Source of the DNA: Cylindrodendrum hubeiense
Lineage: Eukaryota; Ascomycota; Sordariomycetes; Hypocreales; Nectriaceae
Reading direction: 5' to 3'
Length of the DNA stretch: 40,046 nucleotides
Assembly (NCBI GenBank): GCA_014621425.1
Contig: JAANBB010000374.1
Coordinates: 1 to 40,046 of the forward strand
Positions within the stretch are counted from its first letter, which is position 1. Every line of letters starts with the position of its first letter. The notes beneath the pieces are model-generated. The model was not told the origin of the DNA and ran no database searches. It saw only the letters and a program-made list of their open reading frames with translations. Of the stretch, positions 10,805 to 19,386 are shown one piece after another. The position numbers and the translations under genes were made by a program.

Positions 10805-11350
10805 ATTTATGGTCAGGTTCAACGGAGAAATTCTGCCATTCCCTGGACAAGTACGGAGAATTTTCAAACGTCAACCCATCCTGATGACAGATCGAGCAAC
10901 ACAAAGTGCACTCGATCCGAATTTACGAGACGTAGCTAATTACTGGATAGAAGATCCAGTGAAGAAGTGTCGAGAACACCCCACAGTCAAAAACCTCTGA
11001 GGTCGCTAGTGGCTGGTAGGAAGGCGTTCACATTACTCTGGGAGGCCGGGAACGGAAGGAGATCCAAAGAGATAGAATAACCCTCAGCAAGCCGCAGTGC
11101 GGAGCCGCCGTTGAATATATAATACAAAATAGTATATACCCACTGATGATGAGGAGAAAAGAAAACTGAATAAAGAGCGCGAGGTATGCAGACTTTTATA
11201 GAACTTTTCGTTTGGAAATACGCTATTCCTCTTTGGGGATTCACGTGATGGGAGTGAAAAACTGGCATGGTAGGCCCACTGCTACCCAGTCAACCAGAGA
11301 AAAAGCGGTCCCGTTGGTCAGCCAAGCAACTCCCAGCCTCTTCTACTCCG

Positions 11351-11453
11351 TAATGTGATGGAGTCTGCTCCATAATGTGATGGAGTCTTCGTATTGTGAT
11401 GGAGACTTCATAATGGTATGGAGACTTCATAATACTATGGAGATTTCATAATG
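11351..11453 (+). repeat. 19-bp minisatellite, about five units
   Basis: Consecutive units of the type TAATGTGATGGAGACTTCA with a 19-bp period (the first is 22 bp). The variants TAATGG, TAATAC and TATTGT show gradual divergence. It begins inside a TACTCCGTA element at 11344-11352. Confidence 0.75.
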
Positions 11454-12000
11454 TCAAGGGTAGAAAAAGAGGGTGAAAGAGGAATGGGGGAAAAGAATGC
11501 TTCTGCTCCCATTTTTCAGACCAAGCTAGATTAACCATGTGAAAATTCCCAGTGCCAGTCTCTTCCTTTTACAAGCCATCTTGTCAGACTGTTACAGACC
11601 TGAGCACGCCTACTACTTTTCATTTTTTTCCTTCTATGGGGATCAGTCTAGCTGATATTGCTGCCGGGGATGAGGCTAGAGCACACAGGGACCCTGCCAC
11701 CGACATCCTGGTCAGCCTCAACTCGCCTCGGTAGACAAGCGGGCTGGGGATTGAGGTCACGTATCCTTGTTGAGAATCCACATACTGTACGGAGTAATTC
11801 GGTAGGTGTTAGAACACTCTGAGTTTGATCTAGCCCTCTGACATACGTCTTGATTGATCCGTTACCGACTTTGCTACTGTCTCTTTGACGGACATCCACG
11901 ACGAGCCTTGCAAATGTTTACAGATACAACAGCCCTTCATTCTCAATGCTTTGATCCATTTATTAATCAGTTCTTTTCATGCTCTATGATGATACCCTTC

Positions 12001-12044
12001 TAGCATTCAGATTGTCAATTGCTTACTTGGTTGATGCGTGGTTG
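12001..12044 (+). repeat. Diverged dispersed repeat, copy 2
   Basis: Partner of the sequence at 1795-1838 (38 of 44 positions identical, same orientation). Downstream similarity is weak and could not be aligned reliably by eye. Confidence 0.5.
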
Positions 12045-12293
12045 TTATTCTATTGCCCGAATTTCCATCGAGACCAAATGCGCTACCCTACACTACGTTA
12101 GCATCTGCTGCTGGTGGGCGGGGCGGTTTTGCCCGGCTAGCCTTTCCGCCCATTTCAGTTTGTGCTCAATTTCCCAAGGCCGTAGCCCCTGTAAGATTTC
12201 AGGATTTCACTACCATGACAGCATAGACCTCGCCAACCGATTGAAGGTGTCCCACGGCATCCGCCTGAAAAGTGGGATGCTCAATAAGTCGGA

Positions 12294-12416
12294 GGGGAAG
12301 TGAATTGGCCCTGGAAGAATAGCGCCATGCTGAGGAAGAAAAAAAAAACCCCCACTGTAGGCATATTCTGACCAATAGAAAGCTCATATCCACTTCCAGG
12401 GCCAATTCACTTCCCC
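12294..12416. repeat. 24-bp perfect inverted repeat around a 75-bp spacer
   Basis: The left arm 12294-12317 (starting GGGGAAGTGAATTGG) is exactly the reverse complement of the right arm 12393-12416 (ending CCAATTCACTTCCCC). The spacer holds an A-run followed by CCCCC. No transposase is present, so a very small non-autonomous element, the ends of a collapsed element, or a hairpin-forming transcript are all possible. Confidence 0.75.
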
Positions 12417-13538
12417 ATCCCCTCAGAAGGTCGCGATTTATTTGGGTGGCTACGGAGTACACGCCTCCCAGAATCAGGAGCATAAGCGAGCTGGAAGCAC
12501 CTTCGTGACCTGAATATCTTCGTCCTCCGCAAGACCGCTGTCCACGATAACTCGCGGTAATTTCTCCTGTACATGGAGGGTCGCGAAGCGGCCATCGTTC
12601 TCGTACGCGTCGGCTGGTGGTAGGGCGCTTCCTTGGCGAAATTGGGGTTTCATGGCTTGATCAAGCTGGATGGTAAAAGCACTCTCGGCCCTGCACCTGA
12701 TCTCCGTGTCCACCTTTTATTATAGTGGTTGGTCTTGGTGAAGTTGCTTGTTTCGGGCCACCTCACCGCAATTACGGAAAATACTTTCGTTATTTTTTCG
12801 TCGAAGACATAGGTCGCCATTGAAGCCCGTCACCAGGTTGGTACGCCCTTCACGCGCATCCTTGGTCCAAGTGTAATTTACTCCCACAACGAACCGTGAT
12901 CATCCCCATACCAGAGACTACATGTTGTAGCAATGAGATAGTCCTCCATCCTTTGCGCAGACGGTTAACCATGCGTATTGGGAGCCGCCGGCTATCTTGA
13001 CAGACTCCGCTTTCAATCTGCAGGATCATCTTGCACGATGCAGAGCGTTTCGACCCAGGTATACTTGACACAGAGCTTGGTAGCTAGGTTGATTGCTTCT
13101 CGGAAGAGTGGAGAGGAATGTATTTTGTGGGCACTGGGGTCCGCCTTCTACGAGCGTTGCAGCGACCGACACGGTAGTTGAAGTTTGACTGCAAAGCTTC
13201 GCACCCACAGCCGTTCTGTCTTGTCCCCTGAAGCCGACGCAACAAGCTTCGCACCAGGGGAAGATGCCACGGATACCGCTGACTTTGTGTGGCCCCTGAA
13301 ACCGTTATTACTGCGTTCCTATCGACTACAAGTTGTCTCGCACACCCCTCGCTCTCCAGCCGCCAATGCTCAACTGTCTTGCCGACCGAGCATGAGGCCA
13401 TAAACTCCAAATTTGTGAGAAGGCACCGGATATCACCGTGTCCCCGTGTCTCTCCAACACCGTAGATATTGATCCCAGCTGCCGGCATTGGGAACAAGCG
13501 AAATTCATTTGGCGAATTGACGCTCGAAGGGCTGTCGC

Positions 13539-13893
13539 ATGATACTCTTTGGTGTAAACATTAAAATGGAGGAGTACAATTGCAGAGGCGTCGAGTCCAT
13601 TGTTGACAAGCTTGTTACGAGAAACCGTCCGGCACCCCGCAGAAACTCCGTTAGCTTTCCACAATGGCATAATAGAGCGCCTTGGCAGCTTGAGTCTCTC
13701 ATTTTGAGCGCTATTGAGCAAGTCAAGAGTATTCTGCGACGCCACATTTAGTCGGATGACTTCCTGCAGTAGTTGAGCTTGTCGTGCTTGGCGTTCTTGG
13801 CACCCTGGGCGTATTGCACGCATCATTCGGCCACCTTGACGGATAAGTCGATGACGGCGACTATGTTGACAGCAACGCTAAGTGCTCCAGGGA
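13539..13893 (-). pseudogene. Broken N-terminal domain of a fungal STAND/NLR-type protein
   Basis: Reading the minus strand from about 13890, the frame gives GALSVAVNIVAVIDLSVKV and then, after a TGA at about 13821-13823, CVQYAQGAKNAKHD. This is the pattern of the helical N-terminal domain that precedes NACHT/ankyrin modules in fungal STAND proteins. The match continues in a second frame from about 13777 (AQLLQEVIRLNVASQNTLDLL), so one frameshift and one stop separate the blocks. The stop stands where a Trp codon TGG would be expected, one G-to-A change away. No NACHT motif is visible further on, so only a fragment remains. Confidence 0.45.
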
Positions 13894-14330
13894 GGAGGAC
13901 AGCCCCTTGGTGGCCTGGCGGGATAAAACCCCGGCAGAAAATTAGACCAGAATGTTCTTAAGGTACTAGGCCCTTGATCACCGAATGGCCATGGTCACCA
14001 ATCTTTTGGGCTGGGCATGACGAGTCGCGAATATCGCAGGACAAAACAAGACGGTGGTGACTGTTGGTGCCTGTTGGTGACTTGGCATGCATGTGGCGCG
14101 ATGTCAAGTATGCTGCCCCTTTGCCGGCCGGTAGGCTTAGCATTAACAGTCGGGAAGAGCCAAACCTTGCGCCATCTCGGGACCGTGGATCGAATATTTG
14201 AGCCAATTACCTCGTTGAAGCAGTGAGGAAGATGACCGAGGTGCTGTTGCCGGCATACTCGGCTAGATGAGCATTGTGGATTAACGGATTAGGTTTCAAT
14301 TTGGAGGCCTGGACTGAAAGGCACAATAGG

Positions 14331-14466
14331 CCGGCTTGTGGGTTGGACAGCCGGACTGTGGGTTGGACAGCCGGACCTGTGGGTTGGAATGCGCGACGAC
14401 AGTGGACTGGAATGTGCGACCATATATGCGCTGGAATGTGCCCTGAAAACGTGCGCTGGACTGTAT
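14331..14466 (+). repeat. GGGTTGGACAGCCGGAC tandem repeats
   Basis: Three units of 20, 20 and 21 bp with the core TGTGGGTTGGACAGCCGGAC (14331-14390), followed by looser units around GGAATGYGCGAC and GCGCTGGA up to about 14466. Noncoding as far as can be seen. Confidence 0.6.
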
Positions 14467-14921
14467 CTCGGATCACGGATAAGAGTTGAAGAAAGTCTAC
14501 GCCAGCAAGGTTAAAGATAGGATTTGATCCTAGTACCCGTTCGGGGAAAGGGTATCCGGTGGCCCGCCGGCAATCCGCAACGCCCATCGGGATTGTTAGA
14601 TCGAGACGGGGTAGAAGCCCGATTCGTATTAGTTTTCTCGATCCCTCAGCTGTCAGCGAATCGATTGGGAATCCACCGTGATTGAGTTTCCCCCATCGAC
14701 ATCGCAATAGAGCTCTAGCTGTTGGTTATGCGATTTCTATGGTGCTGGGTTGGACACTCTGCCCGAAACTTTGTCTTTGGCAATTGAAGCATTGTGCCAC
14801 ATTTGAACCAGTGTGCAATGGTTGAAGCATATCTGCGAACCAACACCATTGAATCTTGTCTTAGACAATCTCGCGGGCACCGAGACAAAACAGATACGAC
14901 TCAGACAGGACATCTTCAGTC

Positions 14922-14929
14922 CATAAATA
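14922..14929 (+). promoter_or_regulatory. TATA-like box of the GH114 gene
   Basis: CATAAATA lies about 180 bp before the ATG at 15106, followed by a CT/CA-rich leader without in-frame hydrophobic sequence. Confidence 0.4.
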
Positions 14930-15105
14930 CAGGCTCATCGCATCGCTTTTGGATTCTCGTCTTCATGCTCAACCAGCTCACTTCCTCAACTACTCTTCAA
15001 TCTTCTCTCAACACCAAACGCCTTTGCTTGGAACAACCTCATCGTTCCAACTCACTACTCCCGACTATCACCTCGGGTGCCTATATCTCACAAAACTCAT
15101 TCATC

Positions 15106-16102
15106 ATGCCCTCCAGAAACTCATGGCTGTCTTGGAAGGCCTTGGCCATCATCGGACTTGGAATGGCCACCGCCAGCCCTTTGGCATTGGACCCGGATAA
15201 CGTTACAACTGGCAAGTCTCGCTACCGAAGCGTTTCGAACTCAGTCAGGGCAACCACCAAGTGGAAGCCCAGTGTCGGTGACACATGGCAAATCGTCCTA
15301 CAAGCCCCTATCAAAATCAAGAAGACCATGTCGCCCGATGTCCAGATCTGGAGCTTGGACATGTACGACAACAGTGCCGCCACTTTCAAGGCACTGCACG
15401 ACGCTGGCAAGAAGGTTGTCTGCTACTTCAGCGCCGGATCATGGGAGGACTGGCGAGACGACGCAGGCCAATTCAATGAGGCCGATCTCGGAAAGGTCAT
15501 GGATGGCTGGCCAAATGAGCGCTGGTTGGATACTCGCACAGCGAATGTACGCAACATCATGAAGAAGCGCATTGCATATGCTGCCAAGAAGGGTTGCGAT
15601 GCGATTGATGCCGACAACGTCGATGGCTATGTAAGTTTCCCCCTTGCTTGAATACCACAATTGTATCTATATACTAACCAAATATGTCTAGGGAAATGAC
15701 ACTGGCAAGAAGCTGTCAAAGGCCAATTCTATCGACTACGTCAAATTCCTGGCCCAGACCGCGGCCTCTTATAAGATGTCCATGGGCATGAAGAATGGCG
15801 CAGACATCGTTTCCAAGGTTGTCGGCCTCGTCGACTTTGCTGTTGTCGAGCAGTGCGTCGAATATGAAGAATGCGATAGCTACCAGCCCTACATCAAGGC
15901 TGGCAAGCCAGTCTTCCTCATCGAATACCCCCCTTCACCAGACGACATGTCGACTGAGGCGGTCGAGGAAACTTGCCCCCCTTCGGTCAAAGGATCAAGC
16001 ACCTACGGATTCACCACTGTTATCAAGAACCTGAACCTCGACGGTTATGTTCGGTATTGCGGACAGACACAGACCTACACCACGAGCACCCAACGAAAAT
16101 AA
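15106..16102 (+). CDS. Secreted glycoside hydrolase family 114 (endo-alpha-1,4-polygalactosaminidase-like)
   Basis: Family members cut alpha-1,4-linked galactosamine polymers such as fungal galactosaminogalactan. Two exons, 15106-15630 and 15692-16102, with a 61-nt intron (gtaagt donor, ACTAACC branch point, CTAG acceptor), give 311 residues. ATG 15106 (ATCATGCC context) starts a signal peptide with the hydrophobic stretch ALAIIGLGMATASP. The barrel shows WQIVLQAP, VQIWSLDMYD, KVVCYFSAGSWEDWRDD, WLDTR, CDAIDADNVDGYGND directly across the splice junction, VEQCVEYEEC and GKPVFLIEY. The frame is open upstream to 14794, but that extension has no hydrophobic start and lies over the promoter. No other galactosaminogalactan gene is nearby. 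The exact substrate is inferred from family membership. Confidence 0.9.
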
Positions 16103-16152
16103 ACGACTTGAACTTTTCGCATGCTGATCAGCTCCATATCAAGCTGTCAGAC

Positions 16153-16365
16153 TTTAATGAACAGGCTATCACTCTCTTAGCCTTTGATGAATAGGCTTTC
16201 ACTCTCTGAGCCTTTAACGAATGGGCTTTCACTCTCTGAGCCTTTAACGAACGAATNGGCTTCACTCTCTGAGCCTTTAATGACTAGGCTTCACTCTCTG
16301 AGCCTTTAATAACTAGGCTTTCACTCTCTTAGCCTTTAATGAATGGCTTTCACTCTCTTAGCTAT
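16153..16365 (+). repeat. Hairpin-like ~34-bp tandem array in the GH114 3' region, with one N
   Basis: Seven units of the form AGGCTTTCACTCTCTGAGCC followed by TTTAAYGAA or similar. Each unit contains AGGCT and AGCCT arms separated by about 11 nt, so each can form a short hairpin. It begins about 50 bp after the GH114 stop codon, probably inside the 3' UTR. The only ambiguous base of the window, at 16257, lies in one unit, suggesting assembly trouble in this array. Confidence 0.8.
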
Positions 16366-16629
16366 TTATGCCTTAATGATTTAATATAATGACAATTACG
16401 AAGCAAACTGATGCTATTCTTTTTGAGTTAAAAAAAAGTGCACAAGGCGCGTAATCTAGAAGGGGATGCTAATTCACTCGTTTCTATTAATCTATGCCAT
16501 ACTAATCTCAGATTACTAAGCCCACTATGTGATTGCTCTTACATCTATCACGAGTAGTAGTACTCCAATAACCCTATTAATAGCTCTTTGTACTATTAAC
16601 TGAACATCATAGACAAGGCGTGAGGCATC

Positions 16630-18723
16630 TTACACCGTCCGTTCAAACAAGGCAATGAATCTATCCTTTCCTGAGTTTTGGGCCTGTTCAAGTGGCGTTT
16701 CATTGTCGGCGTTCTTTACCCCGACATCCGCGCCATGCTCAATCAATACGCGAGCCATTTCGATCTGGTCGTATTGCACAGCGGTGTGCAAAGCAGACTT
16801 GCCACCTTCCTTTGATGTGAGGGAGAGATTGACGTCTATACCGTTTTCAATAAGGATATGCAGCAACTCAAGATTGCCGCATATGATGCACCAGTATAAC
16901 GGATTCTCCCCTGTGGACAAAATCTGTAGATTGACATTCACCCCGGCTTTGATGAGCAGCTTGGCATGCCCTAGCAGATGTTGCGAGCAGCATCTATTGA
17001 GCAAGGTTTCTCCTTGGGCATGAGCAAGCGTGTCCAGATCGTAATATTGTTGATCGAAATCAGGGAACACAAAATTCGGATTGGCTCCGATTTGTAGAAG
17101 GTATTGAGCGAGGCCAACATCATTCCAATAGGCCGAGAGAGATAAGGGTGTCTCCCCATGCATTGATTGTTCAGGTAGACGCTTGAGGTAGTCCTCTTTG
17201 ATTTCGACCGGGCTGGGGTCGAAGCGTGGGAGATAGACATTGATATTCGCGCCATAATCGACCAACAACTGTATTGCGGCTCTGTTATGATGCAATGTTG
17301 CATGCATTACGGGTGAAATATCTTTAATCATGGTCAGTCTGTATTCAGAGGTAGCGGTGAGAATAGGGTGGCTCAAACCGCATCCATCCAGTTGCTCCGT
17401 GTCAAGCCCCTCTTCTAGAAGAATCTTAAGACATGCATTATCCTTGATCGTGACTGCCTGATGGAGTAGAAAGGGACCTCGTGCCCTTGTCCTTGATCTC
17501 CTCCCTTCAATGGGCGAGATTAGTGGACGCAGACTCCCAGGGTCCTCTGCTGCAGCCATTAGCCCGACAAGCCGTGACGCGAAGTCGCCAATTACGCAGG
17601 CTTTCTCGATGAGAACGGCTGCAACCTGTATACTGATGAATTCGCCACTGGTTGCTAGCTTGAAGGGAGTGTCGAGAGCGTTGTCCTTGGCATTCACCTC
17701 TGCGCGGTGATCGAGCAAGAGGCGCGCCGTCTCGCTGTCATCGTGAATAGCAGCGTAGTGCAGGGCAGTGCGGCCATCATGGCCTCTTTCCATGGTCGAG
17801 ATGCCACTTAAAACAAGTTCAAAAATGAGGTGCTTGTTGCCGGTTCTGGCGGCTTTGATGAGCAGTGGCTCATCGGCTGAATCGGGACTGGCCACGGGCC
17901 TGTTGGATCGATTAGTCGTGCTTTCCACTTTTCACTCAGAGGCGGCGACAAGACTCACCATGCGTCTGTTGACATGGACTCTGTTGAAAAATCATAATCC
18001 TCTTTCTGCTCGAAGTATCTTCTCATGGGGAGGTCGGCATCGGTGACGGCAGATTTAGAACCGCGTCGGCCAGCTGTGACGCTTTCCAAATCCGATTCAA
18101 GTTTCATCCTTAGTCTTTTTCCGGTCTCAGAGCTTTGTATTTGGGCCGAAAGCTTCTCATAGCCGACGGCAATGTCCTTCCGGATCTCATCCTGTCCCTT
18201 ACCAGTCAGGTGGCTATGCAGTTAAATCGTGGGTTAGCGTCTGAGGCATTTCCAAGGCCAGCAAGGCGTAGCGGTCCGGGGTAAAGAATTCATACCCGTT
18301 GAGAACCGATACAGCCAACGTAAGTCTCGCCGTTCCATCTCGGAACCGAGAGCGCAGAGTCTTAATATCGCCCTTGCGCATTGTCCAGCTGAACGCTCTC
18401 CTTGAACGCCTCCGCCAATTACCGTCGTCGACAAACTGCTGGAGCGTAATCTTCAAGCTGTCCATCATGGAGGAGCTGTGCTGCAAACAGCCAGTCACTG
18501 TTTCGATGAGTGTCGCATCGTCAACGCGGATCTCGTAAGTCGCGCATAGTTGCTTTGCAGATTGTAGTACCGACGAGAGGCTGTCAAGCTCCAAGCGGAG
18601 TTCGAGGATCTCTTGAGGGGCATCTTTGATTGCTTGGATGAGGGATACCAGCGTCTGGGTCGTGGCAGTCGCGAATGCGATAACGCCTGCGATGCCGGAT
18701 ATCACCGATAGGGGGTCCGCCAT
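16630..18723 (-). CDS. Helo-like N-terminal domain plus ankyrin repeats
   Basis: Architecture of fungal self/non-self-recognition proteins. Three exons on the minus strand, 18723-18296, 18213-17959 and 17899-16630, give 650 residues; introns are 82 and 59 nt with GCTAAC and ACTAAT branch points. Residues 1 to ~110 (MADPLSVISGIAGVIAFAT...) match the fungal Helo-like N-terminal domain of STAND proteins. A charged linker follows (KGQDEIRKDIAVGYEKLS...). From ~235 to the end come degenerate and regular ankyrin units, for example DGRTALHYAAIHDDSETARLL, HGETPLSLSAYWN, GENPLYWCIICGN and KSALHTAVQYDQIEMARVLI. No NACHT or NB-ARC module is present between the two parts, unlike a full NLR. It is divergent from the HET gene 663 bp away. 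Partners are unknown. Confidence 0.85.
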
Positions 18724-19386
18724 TGTCCCTGCGTAAATACTTCCAGACAGCTGGAGCGTAGGTAGCTGACACGAAGCCGAATCGCGATGATGCGATGGTG
18801 CGGGCTTCTACTATTTCAGACATTCAGTGGCGGCCTCCACTAAAAATTGCAGGGCTGAATTGCTGCTAAATCGGGGTCAGTGTGGCAGTGCACTGTAAAT
18901 TTAGGCACCTGCAGCCCCTGCCCCAGTAGCCCCTTCTCCTGCAGCACCTAACGTGGCGCTGTAGACCAGGGGTTAGTGGTACAGCCACGCTGGATGGGCT
19001 ACTCCCCGCTGTATGGGCTACTTCCCGCATCACGATTGCGGTTCTCCTTGAAGATGCGCAAGACGTCGTGCCGTCTGTCTCTGCGTGGAGGAATATGGAG
19101 ATGAGTACGGAGTAATCTGTATACAGTCAAATGTAGAAACCTGCTGATTAGGAAGTCCAGATTGATTGGTGCGGATCGGTATCTGCAGAGTGATGGAAAA
19201 GTATTGCGGCCAGACGCATGGTGACATGTGGCAACGCAGCCTCGTTTTGAAGCCCAGAGCCCAACATAAACAGCAGTTCGATTGCCAGACACTTCTGCGG
19301 GGTAAACCTGCGTGATCCATCTCCCCGTGTGATCTCACAAGATCAAACATTCTTTTTCCCTCTCGCTATCCAGTGCTCTGGTAAAC
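18724..19386. promoter_or_regulatory. Divergent intergenic region, ankyrin and HET genes
   Basis: No gene is visible in these 663 bp. Near 18987-19028 a ~22-bp sequence GCTGGATGGGCTACTCCCC is repeated once as GCTGTATGGGCTACTTCCC. TACGGAGTA occurs at 19106-19114. Both genes presumably start transcription here; no clear TATA box was found. Confidence 0.45.

Larger units (their letters stand above)
9770..15105. other. 5.3-kb gene-poor region with repeats and relics
   Basis: No intact gene is recognisable on either strand. What can be seen is listed separately: a diverged direct repeat near 10.0 kb, three ACGCGT boxes near 10.7 kb, a 19-bp minisatellite near 11.4 kb, the second copy of a dispersed 44-bp repeat at 12.0 kb, a 24-bp inverted repeat near 12.35 kb, a broken STAND-type N-terminus near 13.7 kb and GGGTTGGA repeats near 14.4 kb. 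The last ~200 bp carry the GH114 promoter. Confidence 0.55.

Noticed and set aside
14518..14600. Possible tRNA (CCCGTTCGGGGA resembling a T-arm)
   Set aside because: No matching acceptor stem, D-arm or anticodon arm could be drawn at the right distances.
16153..16365. CRISPR-like look of the repeat array
   Set aside because: Units are contiguous with no unique spacers of constant length, and all gene structures are eukaryotic.
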